Shown one piece after another: positions 32,225-42,275 of a stretch of DNA of 64,000 bases. The notes beneath the pieces were generated by a model. The model was not told the origin of the DNA, searched no databases, and worked only from the letters and a program-made list of their open reading frames with translations. The position numbers and the translations under genes were made by a program. Position 1 is the stretch's first letter, and every line of letters begins with the position of its first letter. The DNA is taken from positions 248,001-312,000 of the forward strand of contig JAFFJZ010000094.1 of assembly GCA_018340375.1 (NCBI GenBank), in the 5' to 3' direction. This stretch comes from Gonatopus flavifemur (taxonomy: Eukaryota > Arthropoda > Insecta > Hymenoptera > Dryinidae).

Positions 32225-32500
32225 TGATAATAATGATCATCATTATCATCATCATGAAGTAATCAGTCTTATGACTGATTTGATGTAATCCTCCAACCCT
32301 GTATATTATCCGCTAACCGCTTGATTTCTGCATATCAACGACGACCCTTATCTTGTATAATTTGCTTCATATAACTCAATCTAGGTCTACCTCTTCGAGT
32401 TTTACCATTCATTTTTGCTTCCAATATTGTTTTCAATAAGCTATCATGCCTTAATGTGTGCCCCATCAGAGTACTTCTTTCCACGACCTGTCTCTAAAGA
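32225..32500 (-). pseudogene. 3' terminal fragment of an RTE-like element with GAT-type tail
   Basis: The minus frame reads LMGHTLRHDSLLKTILEAKM, NGKTRRGRPRLSYMKQIIQD, then KGRR, a TGA, and YAEIKRLADNIQGW. This is the usual C-terminus of RTE-type ORF2 (GH-LRH ... RGRPR-x-SY). It ends in HDDDDNDDHYYH, encoded by a GAT/ATC-rich microsatellite (32225-32260) typical of RTE 3' tails. It lies 1.7 kb downstream of, and in line with, the truncated RTE body at 34205-38252 and may be its displaced end. Confidence 0.72.
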
Positions 32501-32792
32501 CTTCTAGAGAGGACTCGAACAATATAATCAAAAAAGAGGATTTCGTGAAGGAATTGGAACAGAGCAATCAATCTAAGAAACCCGCATCCAAATAAATCAA
32601 TAAAAAACTTTAATAAAAACAAAACTTCAATTACTGCCCAGATAGAGCTGCACGGCAGACACCTGATTAAGGAAAAAAAGTGTCAGTTACGAAGTTACTT
32701 AACACACGATATAACTTAAAGATATGTAGTCACTCACAACACACAAAGAGTCGTGAGACACACTCACTCACATACGAACATATCGCTCTTTA
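32501..32792. other. Unassigned spacer
   Basis: No gene. Rich in ACACAC-type words just before the MITE at 32793. Confidence 0.35.
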
Positions 32793-33559
32793 CACAGTTG
32801 GAAATTTTGTGTTGAAATCAACACATTTCACATGTCCCAAATGGTCCACACATATTTTTGTGTCGATATCACATAATGTGTTCGTGTCAGCTAGTCACTC
32901 AAGCTTGATGTAAATAATATAACACAAAAGGGTGTTGATAAAATTTTGATTAGAATTTCCGATCGTGTAAATTCAACACATAAAGACTGTCAAATGAAAT
33001 CCAAAATAAGTAATGAAACCAACAGTTCACAAGTGTAATTTATGCATTTTTTTTACATCAATCAAATGTGAAAATCACACTTCTTGCGTGTTGAAACAAT
33101 GCATAAGAATAAATTGAAAAAAACAGTACTTCAATGAGCAAGTACTAAGTGTACTTTCTTTGCGTATATCAACTCGCACTCTATTTCCAAATTTACATAT
33201 CTAGAAAACGAATTCCCATTAGAATGAAAGCTAAAATCAAAATGAATAAATAGTTCTTCCGACGACTACTAAAATTACACGTACATAGAAGTTTCATGAA
33301 GAAATAGCTCTCACCACTGGCGATCTCCCCTTGGTAGTTGAAAATAACACAATTTTTATGTTCAATCTTGGGTTGAATAAAATTTGTGTCATTTTGACGC
33401 TTTTTTTCACTTGTTTGAATGATTTCACATTATAAATCAGTTGAGACCTGATTACACAAGGACTGTCTGTAGAAGTTACACGTGTTTGCGTTGAATATTT
33501 AACAGAGAATTCATGACACACGGATTTTTCAACACATTTACACAAAATTTTCAACTGTG
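32793..33559. mobile_element. MITE with CACAGTTGRAAATTTTGTGT ends, TA duplication
   Basis: 767 bp. Left end CACAGTTGGAAATTTTGTGT; the right end is the complement of CACAGTTGAAAATTTTGTGT. TA flanks both sides. Inside, GTGTTGAA and TTCAACAC words recur near both ends as subterminal motifs. No coding frame. Confidence 0.8.
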
Positions 33560-34084
33560 TACAGGGAAAATCGAGGAACTATGTCACTAATGGATGTTCA
33601 CGACCGATCAAAATCTTCACATCCTATTATAAACAACCGAATATTCCACTCAAACTGAGGATATCCTCATCATACGAGCACTTCGCGTAGCACAGACAGC
33701 ACATAGCAATCGGGAGGACTACGAAAACCGTGCATCAAAGGAAGTAATTCATTTTACGGAAGAAAAGGTCAAATAATTCCCGAGAAGCTACTCAGAAGGA
33801 GCTAAGTAGCATCGGGCTGGTAGATTTGGAAGATTGAGTGCAGAGACTCCGGAAGTTGAGAACTATTCACTTGACGAAAGTAAGGGATCGATCAACGATC
33901 CAACGCGTGAAATATTGCTACCGTGTTGAGTGCTGTGCGAAGACTGATTTCCAAAGCGATAATTCGCAAAAACCAGACCCCCTCCTGTGAACTGCCAAAA
34001 GTCAGGTGACCATCTGGACATTGAACCCGGATGCAAAGCCCGATCTAAGCACATATCACCTGACAATTAAACATACGTACCATC

Positions 34085-34125
<41 letters not shown>

Positions 34126-34204
34126 TATACATTCCACACATATGCTTCCATACAGAGAAGCTTTACATTTATACATATTGAAATGCGGAGGCTCTCCTTT
34201 CTAA
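33560..34204. other. Unassigned spacer with (AT)n microsatellite
   Basis: No gene. An AT dinucleotide run lies at about 34087-34122. Confidence 0.5.
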
Positions 34205-34948
34205 AAATCCCGAACAACTTCTTTTTTTATTCACCTTCTCAAGTACTTCTTCATTTTTTACTTCCTCTATCCACTTTATTCTAAGCATCCTTCTATAACA
34301 CCACATTTCAGAAGCTTCGAGTCTTCCTTGGTCCGTTTTTCCAATTGTCCAAGTTTCGCAACCATATAATGCTGTGCTCCAAGCATAACTCTTCAAGAAT
34401 TTCTTCCTTACTGCTAAGCTAATATGCTTCGAACATAGGAACTGTTTCTTTTGGTGGGAAGCCTGTTTCCTTTGTGCTATTCTTGCTCTTGTATCTCTTC
34501 CGCTTTTACCGTTTTCTGTAATTATGCTTCCTTGATATTTAAATTCTTTGACTTGCTGAATTGTCTCTGCATCTATTTTGATTTTCGTTCTACTTGATGT
34601 TTTCGCTGTTGTAAAAATCATGAATTTTGTTTTGGCCTTATTTATATTCGTACAATGTTTGTCTAGTAATATTTTCTGTCATAGTGTTAAGAGTATTTTC
34701 TAACTCAGCACCACCCGTAGCTAATATAGCTATGTCATCCGCAAATCTCAACATGCTTACATTTTCACCCTGAATCTGTAATGTCAATTGCACGCGCTCC
34801 TTCACTTCGTTCATCGCTTCTTCTGTATACAAATTGAGAATCAATGGCGGTCGTGAGCATCCTTGTCTCACCCCTCTTGTAATTTGTGCTTCTCCTTTTT
34901 GACCCCCTATTTCTATTATTGCGGTTTGATTCTGATATAATTCATATA
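34205..34948 (-). pseudogene. RTE-like ORF2, second half (RT palm end and C-terminal part)
   Basis: The minus frame resumes after the mariner with YELYQNQTAIIEIGGQKGEA, then TRGVRQGCSRPPLILNLY and the catalytic box MLRFADDIAILATGG (the YxDD-equivalent FADD). After a frame change near 34630 it reads IDAETIQQVKEFKYQGSIIT, KFLKSYAWSTALYGCETWTI and EMWCYRRMLRIKWIEEVKNE, all standard for RTE-type ORF2. It ends raggedly in VNKKRS and an unrelated tail near 34205. Reverse transcription function is lost through the breaks and the insertion. Confidence 0.88.
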
Positions 34949-36243
34949 CGAGGGTGGATTGATAAGTTTCCGGCCTGACCAAGAAAAACAACGTTTTTAA
35001 GAATTTTTTTTTTTTTATTTCTCAACATAATCTCCTCCAAGGCTGATACATTTCTCATAGCGGTGTTCTAGTCTAGTAATGCCATCTCTATAGACTGATG
35101 CGTCAAGCTCCTCAAAATACCCATTTACAGCTTCGATTACTTCTTCATTGTCCGCAAATCTCTTACCGCCAAGCCATTTTTTGAGGTTAGGAAACAGATA
35201 ATAGTCACTCGGGGCTAGGTCTGGAGAGTAGGGAGGGTGCGGCATTAATTCAAACTTCAGATCGTTGATTTTAGCCATCGCAACGATTGACGTGTGCGCT
35301 GGTGCGTTATCGTGATGAAACAAGATTTTTTTCTTCGCCAGATGAGGTCGTTTAATTTTCACTTCGTGGCTCAAACGTTGCAATAAGTCTGCGTAGTATT
35401 GACCAGTGATAGTTTTACCCTTTTCAAGGTAATCAATGTATATAATACTTCTTGCATCCCAAAAAAACAGTAGCCATAAGCTTGTTCGCCGAAAAAATTG
35501 TTTTTGCCTTCTTTGGAGTTGGTTCCCCTGGTCCAATCCACTGTTTAGACTGTTCTTTGGTTTCAGGAGTGTAGTGGTGGACCCAAGTTTCGTCAACGGT
35601 TACGAATCGACGCAAAACTTCGCTTGGATTACGCTTATACAACGCCAAATTGGCGGTAGAAATGTTCTTTCGAATCAATTTTTGGTCGACTGTTAGCAAA
35701 CGCGGCACCCATCTTGCACAGAGCTTTTCCATATACAAATGTTGGTGCAAAATATTTTGTACACGTTCATATGACATCTTACAGGTCTCAGCTATCTCAC
35801 GAACTTTTAATCTGCGATCTTTCAGCACTATTTGATGGATTTTTTCGATCATATCTGGAGTTGTGACCTCAATGGGGCGTCCTGAGCGAGGCTCATCAGA
35901 GGTGCTCACACAACCCTTTTCAAACTCGGAAACCCACTGCTTAACGGTTGAATATGATGGGGAGGATGTCCCCAGTGTTGAGTCCATCTCTTCTTTGATT
36001 TCCTTCGGCGTTAACCCCTTCAAATAAGAGTATTTGATGACAGCACGATTTTCCAGCTTTTCCATTTTTACGAAAAACACAGAGGCGTCTTGGTCAGCGT
36101 GCTCTTAGAACTAAACTAACATGGCGATCGGACTGAAACTATAGCTACAAGCTATCTAAGGACGGTACTATAGAACGCCACCTCAAGGTAGGCCTAGTGG
36201 CGCCATCTCTTGGTCAGGCCGGAAACTTATCAATCCACCCTCG
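34949..36243 (-). mobile_element. Mariner element (irritans-like ends), nearly complete
   Basis: 1295 bp. Left CGAGGGTGGATTGATAAGTT and the complementary right end, each about 35 bp, flanked by TA (34947-34948 and 36244-36245). It sits inside the RT coding region of the RTE element; the host frame reads ...RRIIRG- before and YELYQ after, so the insertion point is exact. The ends resemble irritans-group mariners (GATAAGT-CCGG core). Confidence 0.93.
35015..36080 (-). pseudogene. Mariner transposase with one frameshift
   Basis: Starts MEKLENRAVIKYSYLKGLTP (a few residues after the first possible Met at 36080). The helix-turn-helix region includes YSTVKQWVSEFEKGC and DEPRSGRPIEVTTPDMI; a second includes REIAETCKMSYERVQNIL. 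Catalytic triad: VTVDETWVHHY (first Asp), LFHHDNAPAHTS (second), PYSPDLAPSDYYLFPNLKKW (third, 35 positions after the second, DD34D). It ends YEKCISLGGDYVEK. Between FSANKLMATVF and the next block the frame shifts once, near 35440-35480. No nonsense codon otherwise. One repair away from intact, so it is a fairly recent insertion. Confidence 0.93.
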
Positions 36244-36249
36244 TATTAT

Positions 36250-37301
36250 TCTCCTATCCTTGGAAATAATTCCTACCTTTTTCGGAATCGTAAACATCTT
36301 CTCCCAATCAACATCATCGAATGCTTTTCGTATATCTACAAAACCTATATACACGGACTTTTTCAACTCTAGACTTTTCTCTACTACTGTTCTGAGTGCT
36401 AATATTGCCTTCCGCGTTCCCCTATCTTTCCTAGAACCGAACTGATCTCCTGCTGATCTACTCTCCATTCTATTCTCTATTCTCCTGTATATGATTTTTG
36501 TCAGTATTTTCGAGGAATGTGAGGTTGAACTAATCGTTCTGTAGTTCTCGCATTTGTTTGCTCCTTGTTCTTTTGGAAAGGCGACAATCTCATTCTTGTG
36601 GAAATCTGTCGGTACTTCGCCTATTCCATAAATATGTCTGACCAATTCAAACAGTGCGTCACGAGTTCTCTGACTGGAGGCTTCGATGAGGTCCGCACTT
36701 ATGCCACCTATTCCTGGCGCTTTATTGTTTTTCAATTCCGTTGAAGCCCTGTCGAATCCTGATCTCAAAATTGGATCTCCCCATTCTTCTTCATCGACAT
36801 CTCCCTCCCTCTTTGGAAATCCTATATTATCGCTTGCTTTGTACACATCTTCTGAATGATTAATCCATTGTTCTATTTTGTCCTCCGTTCTTATCAATTG
36901 TCTCCTTAGAGAATTTTTGATCTTACTGCTTCTAGATTTCATTTGTCCAAAAAATCTCTTGACAATCCTAAATCCCCATCTATTTTCCCTGAATGTAATC
37001 TTACTTGTATATTCTGAAATTTTCCCTCTAACCATTGTCCTTTCGCTTTCCTTGATTCTCTGATTATTTTATTCCTCAGTGCCTCGTATGTCCGCTGGTC
37101 TTGTTCACTACTGTTATTCTTGTCTTTCCACCTTTCATCAATTGAATCGAGAATTTCTTCCGTCATCCATGGTTTTTTAGGCTCTACTCCATCGTTCTTC
37201 AAAATTTCATCTGCACATTGTTCTATGTTCCCCTTCATATTTGTCCATCTACTCTCTATTTCCAAGTCTTTTTCTTGTCGATCCTCCAATTTTCCGTCCA
37301 A
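36250..37301 (-). pseudogene. RTE-like ORF2, linker and RT fingers/palm start
   Basis: Minus frame blocks: a linker DGVEPKKPWMTEEILDSIDE and RTYEALRNKIIRESRKAK, then NKAPGIGGISADLIEASSQ, VPTDFHKNEIVAFPKEQGAN, CENYRTISSTSHSSKILTKI and the A motif YIGFVDIRKAFDDVDWEKM (catalytic Asp in FVD). One frame change near 36990-37000. The frame runs into the mariner at 36243. This is the reverse transcriptase core of the element; the FADD box lies beyond the mariner. Confidence 0.88.
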
Positions 37302-38130
37302 ACCTTGAATGCCTCCTGTATTTTTTCTTGTTTGAGATTATTCAAATTCCATCTTTTTTGTATTCTCTTTTTCTTCTTCAGAGCTTGGATTTTCAGAAAA
37401 CATTTCATCAGCAACATATTGTGATCACTATCTTTATTCGCGCCTGGATGAGTTTCACAGCTTTCCACTTGGTTTCCAAATCTTTGTTTCACTAATATGT
37501 AATCAATTTGATATCTTGCTGTATCTCCTGGCATTTCTCGAGTATAGATTCTTCTTGGATGATTTTTGAATAATGTGTTGGTAATAACCATTCCATGGCT
37601 CTCACAGAATTCGATGAAACGTTGTCCTCTTTCATTCCTTTCTCCGCGTGCAAAATCTCCTATTATGTTGCCCTCTTTTCCTTGCCCTACTACCGCATTC
37701 CAGTCGCCTATAATCGTGGAATTCTCTCCTCCCTTTACATATTTTCACACTCCGTCTATTTCATCGTACGGTTTTTCGATATCTTCCTCTGAGTATGCAG
37801 ATGTGGGCATGTATACCTGAACTATAACAGTGTCCACCGGTTTTGTTCTAACTCTGACCATCATTACGCGTTTGCTATGTTGCAAATAATTACCTATCCT
37901 ATTCCCTACCCTTCCATGCATTATAATCCTCTCACCCGCTCGACCGTTCTTTGATCCTGTATGAATGATTTTTTAATCCTCACTCCAGAAATCCCCTTCT
38001 TGCGGCCATCTCATTTCGCTCATTCCCATTACATCAATACTTAACCTATTCATTTCTGATTTCAAATTTTCTAATCTCCCTGTTTGTCTCAGTGATCTAA
38101 CATTCCACGCTCCGACTCGGAAAATGTTCT
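37256..38130 (-). pseudogene. RTE-like ORF2, AP-endonuclease domain
   Basis: On the minus strand: [94 protein letters not shown] and CETHPGANKDSDHNMLLMK. These are the E, GDWN, and SDHN catalytic blocks of exonuclease-III-like endonucleases in RTE-type elements. A TAA follows FWSED and a TGA follows YDEIDGV. The copy at 61903-62665 lacks the first of these, having DFWSEDYRIIHTG. Confidence 0.9.
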
Positions 38131-38252
38131 CTCTCTTCCCTATCTTCTTTGGTTTTCTATCTTGTTTGATGGGGCTCCATCCGGAGATCCGAACGGGAGG
38201 CTATTTCACCTCCGGAATATTTCACCCGAGAGAACGCCATCATCCCTAGTAG

Positions 38253-38739
38253 AAATTGGTCTAGTTATTTTCAAGTTTTTTCAAAGCCTTCACAAGTTTT
38301 TTTCAAGTTCACACCAGTCTAGCGAAACGTGCGAGTAATTTTCAAGTTCGCTATGAGTCCAGCTAGTCTATTTGAACTTGTTAAAACTTGAAATACCTAA
38401 ATCTAGTTTTTATCGAGTGAATCTAAAGATTAACTTTTCTAGTAAAAAGACAGTCGGAACTTCTAGGCCCTCACTAATATTAGATACTCAGATGGCGCCA
38501 GAGTCATTGTTTATTTTGATGTTTTCCAAATGTTCATCTGAAAATTGTAAGGTTACCAGGAATGGCAATCTACGTGTCATAAAAAGATTTCGACAGTAAT
38601 TTACATGTAATATACGCATGTACAATACGTAGATTACAGTATATTATATAATTTGCAAGGTAAATTACAGTATTTTACCTGCGGTGTAAATTGCTTGCCC
38701 ACCCCCGAAGGTTACTTCTCCACAGTGTATACAGTGAAG
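38253..38739 (+). promoter_or_regulatory. Upstream region of the Tnp2-like gene with clustered TTCAAGTT words
   Basis: Between 38265 and 38395 TTCAAGTT or its complement AACTTGAA appears at least five times (TTTTCAAGTTTTTTC, TTTTTTCAAGTTCAC, TTTTCAAGTTCGC, GAACTTG, AAACTTGAAA). CACTA-type elements often have subterminal repeats; the sequence CCTAGTAGAAATTGGT at 38255 vaguely recalls a CACTA end. No matching right end was found, so this is a suggestion only. Confidence 0.3.
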
Positions 38740-41737
38740 ATGAATAGGAGAAAATTCATCACTGCGCAAAGGGTTAATAAACATAGAAAAAACCGAAGGC
38801 TCAATGGTAAGTATGTTCATTTATTTGTCATTATACTGATAAATATAATAACTGGAAAATGATTTTCGTATTTTCCGATCTTATAATATAAAAATATGTA
38901 TTTGTAAATGCTGTGAGAAGTACATGATTTTCTAGTAGAAATCAATTCACAATCACAAGCTGTATCGAATTCATATTTTGTTCCGAAATAATTATATACT
39001 CATTAAATGAATTAAAATATGTATTAATCAAATACCTCTTAGTTTCAATTCATAAATAAATTATTGGCTGTGATTTGTTCTACGACATGGGATTAAATAC
39101 GTGAATTGAGGATTTTTAAATTATATAAAGTCCCTGAAAATTCCATACACCAACTAACATAAGCAACAATCACCTACTTGTTCTTTATATTTATAGCAAC
39201 TCTGCATGAAATATGCGAAAATTGTGATGCAAGTTTGCAACCTGGATCATCTCTTCAAAGTGGTAATCCGAACCTAATGAATGAAGAAGCTCATTCATCG
39301 TCACCAGATTTCGAATTTGATTCAATTGTTGAAGAGACATCACACTCCTTCTCTTCTGTAGAGACAAATATTGTGAACGAAATATTGGAACGAGTTGAAA
39401 ATGCTGAACAAGAAAGTAATGGAATTCATTAATTATTCATCAATTATTTCATTGTTTCATTCTTCTGTTTGTTGTTTCCTTCTTCATTTTATATTCAATT
39501 TTTTGAAAACATTTGACAAACATCCCTGGTAAAATAACAATGAAAGAGTCAAAAATCGTGTAGAAAACGATTTACAGTTTGTTTCTATTTGTTCCTATCT
39601 GTTTCTACCCCGACCAAAAAAAGTTGGTTGATCCTACCAAAAGAACCCAATTACATTTTTTATGATTGTAGCTATTGAAAAATAATTGTGGTTTTCGAAA
39701 AATAGTCATGGTGACTAAAAAAAAACATAGTTAAATTTAGTACAAAAATTGTTGAATCCCTTTTTACTATTTTTTTTGGAACAGTGATTAATATTTTCTC
39801 TCAACGTATGCGGTTTTTGTCCCTCCCAACCGTTGTTTATCAACGTTTTTTCATCAGGGATGAGAAAAATATTATAACATTTCAATGTTGCAGATGAAGA
39901 AGATTTTGTTGATGAACCGTACCGTACTTCTGATGAAGAAAACGAAGAGAGTACAAATGAAATAGAACACAATTTGGGACGTTTGGGCCCCGTTTCAAAT
40001 GAACCGGTTGAAATATCACAACTGCGAAAATGGGCAATTGAATGTAACATACATCAACAACATATGGATGGATTATTAAGTATTCTTCAGGAAAGATTGC
40101 TTCCTCAGTTGCCTAAATCTGCAAAAACATTCGTGGGTACATCCGAAGCCAAATATAATATTGAACATTTCGGAAATGGAGAGTTTGTGTACTTTGGTAT
40201 TTTGAGAGGCTTGAGAATGTGCATCAATCCTGGGCTTCATCAGGATAGTATATATTTACAATTTAATATAGATGGCCAAAAAATACATAAATCTGGCGTT
40301 ACACATTTCTGGCCAATTTTATGTAAAGTTCATCCCGAACCAGATGTTTATAAACCATTTGTAGTGGCAATTTGGGCAGGAAATTCGAAACCCGATAATT
40401 TAGAACTGTTACTACGTGATTTTATTGAAGAATTGAATAGCTTCCAAGTTCCTGTTCAAATACATAATCACAATTACATATTCATAAAATGCTTTATATG
40501 TGATCACCCAGCCCGATGCTTCATAAAATGTACGAAAGGTCATGGAGGATATTATGCATGCGAGAGATGTGAAATTAAAGGAATCCGGTACCAAAGGAGA
40601 ACGATTTATCCACATTCTAATTGCACATTAAGAACAGACGAGTCATTTCGTCAACGAAAAGATAAGGATCACCATCTTAAAGAATCTCCTTTATTACAAA
40701 TAAAATTACCGCTTAATATGATAGATTCTTTCGTTATTGATTTTATGCATCTAGGTTGTATTGGGATTATGAAAAAATTAGCACTTTACTGGTTGGAGGA
40801 TATTCGTTATAAAATAGGATCCCGAGAAAAACTTTTACTTTCCACGTGGATTGGAAATTTCAAAACTCAAGTTCCTGCTGAGTTCTTACGTAAGCCACGA
40901 TCCGTAAAATTTATTTCACTGTAGAAAGCGACAGAATTTAGATTTGTACTACTATATTGTGGACCAATTATTTTTAACAAAATTCTTCCTAAGAACCAAT
41001 ATAAACATTTTTTGCTGTTTCACGTAGTATGTCGAATATTAAGTGATGAGCAATATGCTCACACGAAGCACGAACAAGCCTCCATATTCTTAAAAAAATT
41101 TGTAGATATTAGTGCAAATGTATACGATTTAGATTTTTTAATTATGAACGTTCATAATTGTATCCATTTTGCAAGTGATGTAAGGAACATGGGGTGTAAT
41201 CTAAGTTCTATCACCGCATTTCCATTCGAAAATCTTTTGGGAAAAATTAAAAATCTATTAAGATCAGGTAACAGACCTTTAGCACAGATTTGTCGGCGAT
41301 TGCATGAGCAATATTTCGTAGAACCACAAATACCTGCTGTATTGCCAGTAATACAGATTTTGAAAGAAACTCCTGATAATGAAAAACAAAAGATCATTAT
41401 TAAAAAGATGAAATTTAAGCAATTTCTACTAACATCAATGTATCCCAATAATATGGTCATGTTGACAGATGGCAGTTTTGTTGAGATTCACACCATTTTG
41501 AGATCACCAGAAAATTCTGAAGAAATTCAATTACTTGGCAAGAAAATCAAAAAGAAAGAACCAATTTTCAGATATCCACTGAACTCAAAACACTTGAATA
41601 TGTAGGGAATACATGAGAAATCAAGCGGTGAAGATATTTCTATACCTATTGATGATGTACATAAGAAACTTGTGGTTTTGAGTATCACAAATGTTTCAAA
41701 GAAAAACGTTTATGCGATACCTTTTCTACATAATTGA
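38740..41737 (+). pseudogene. Three-exon Tnp2/DUF4218-like (CACTA-type) transposase gene, two nonsense codons
   Basis: Exons read as 38740-38806, 39197-39415 and 39894-41737. All junctions are GT-AG and phase 1 and the frame is continuous: MNRRKFITAQRVNKHRKNR ... then the acidic segment EAHSSSPDFEFDSIVEETS, then YRTSDEENEESTNEIEHN. The large exon has LRKWAIECNIHQQHMDGLLS, YFGILRGLRMCINPGLHQD, KCFICDHPARCFIKCTKGH, GYYACERCEIKGIRY (a CxxC pair), RTDESFRQRKDKDHH, IDFMHLGCIGIMKKLALYW and FPFENLLGKIKNLLRSGN. These follow the metazoan Tnp2/DUF4218-type transposases. TAG at 40922-40924 stands where Trp is usual before KATEFR, and TAG at 41603-41605 precedes the last 43 residues. The second donor (GTAATG) is weak. 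Possibly part of a two-gene element with the gene at 45706. Confidence 0.72.
39525..39859. mobile_element. MITE, CCCTGGT family, in intron 2
   Basis: 335 bp. Left CCCTGGTAAAATAAC, right end complementary to CCCTGATGAAAAAACG. AT on both sides (2-bp duplication). Lies wholly in the intron between exons 2 and 3 of the Tnp2-like gene. Confidence 0.6.
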
Positions 41738-42275
41738 AAATTATGATAATCAGGAAATTTGTATTTTTTGGCTATATTTAAAATTAAGACGTACTGAAAA
41801 AATATTTAGGAGATAAATTTTTAAAAATACTGTGATTATTTTTCAATCTTTTTTATATCGAGGATGAATCTTTTAAATAAAAAGTATCACCATAAGTAAA
41901 TAGAATATTTAAAAAATTCAAAACCTACGTGAAATTCTCCACAACACGCTGATCCTAATTTGGTCATGAAGAATTCTTCATGGAATCATCGGGGATTTCT
42001 TCAAGAGTACCCGTTATGCCAGTTCAGAATAACCCTGGTGAAAGGGAAGCGTTTCATAAAGAGTAACGGAAGCGTAAGGATGTTTCAGATGACTATTCTA
42101 TTACTTCTTATGTTAATACGATTTTATTATTAACGCGATATTATTTTCTTTGAACGGAAACTCGTTGTTTCTTCGCATTCGAACGTCTCTTACGAAGAAT
42201 TCATATCAGGATCTCGTGCCGACGAGTTCACTAGGAAAGGACACTTTAAAAAGGAAGTCACCAACACACAATATA
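41738..42275. other. Spacer with a CCCTGGT-type MITE start at 42033
   Basis: From 42033 CCCTGGTGAAAGGGAAGCGT continues into AGTAACGGAAGCGTAAGG and resembles 47343-47430. No clear right end. Otherwise no gene. Confidence 0.4.

Larger units (their letters stand above)
34205..38252 (-). mobile_element. RTE-like non-LTR retrotransposon (complete 5' end, 3' end missing), split by a mariner
   Basis: The 5' end GATGGCGTTCTCTCGGGTGA (38252 downward) matches the start of the second copy at 61903, so both begin at the same base. Minus-strand pieces: endonuclease 37256-38130, linker and RT 36250-37301, then after the mariner RT continuation 34638-34948 and C-terminus 34205-34621. Several nonsense codons and frame changes exist. 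The C-terminus stops short of the usual GH-LRH block, which is found instead at 32225-32500. Confidence 0.85.

Noticed and set aside
40922..41605. TAG reassigned to an amino acid
   Set aside because: Both breaks in the Tnp2-like gene are TAG, but other elements in the window are broken by TAA and TGA and use TAG as a terminal stop, so simple decay is more likely.
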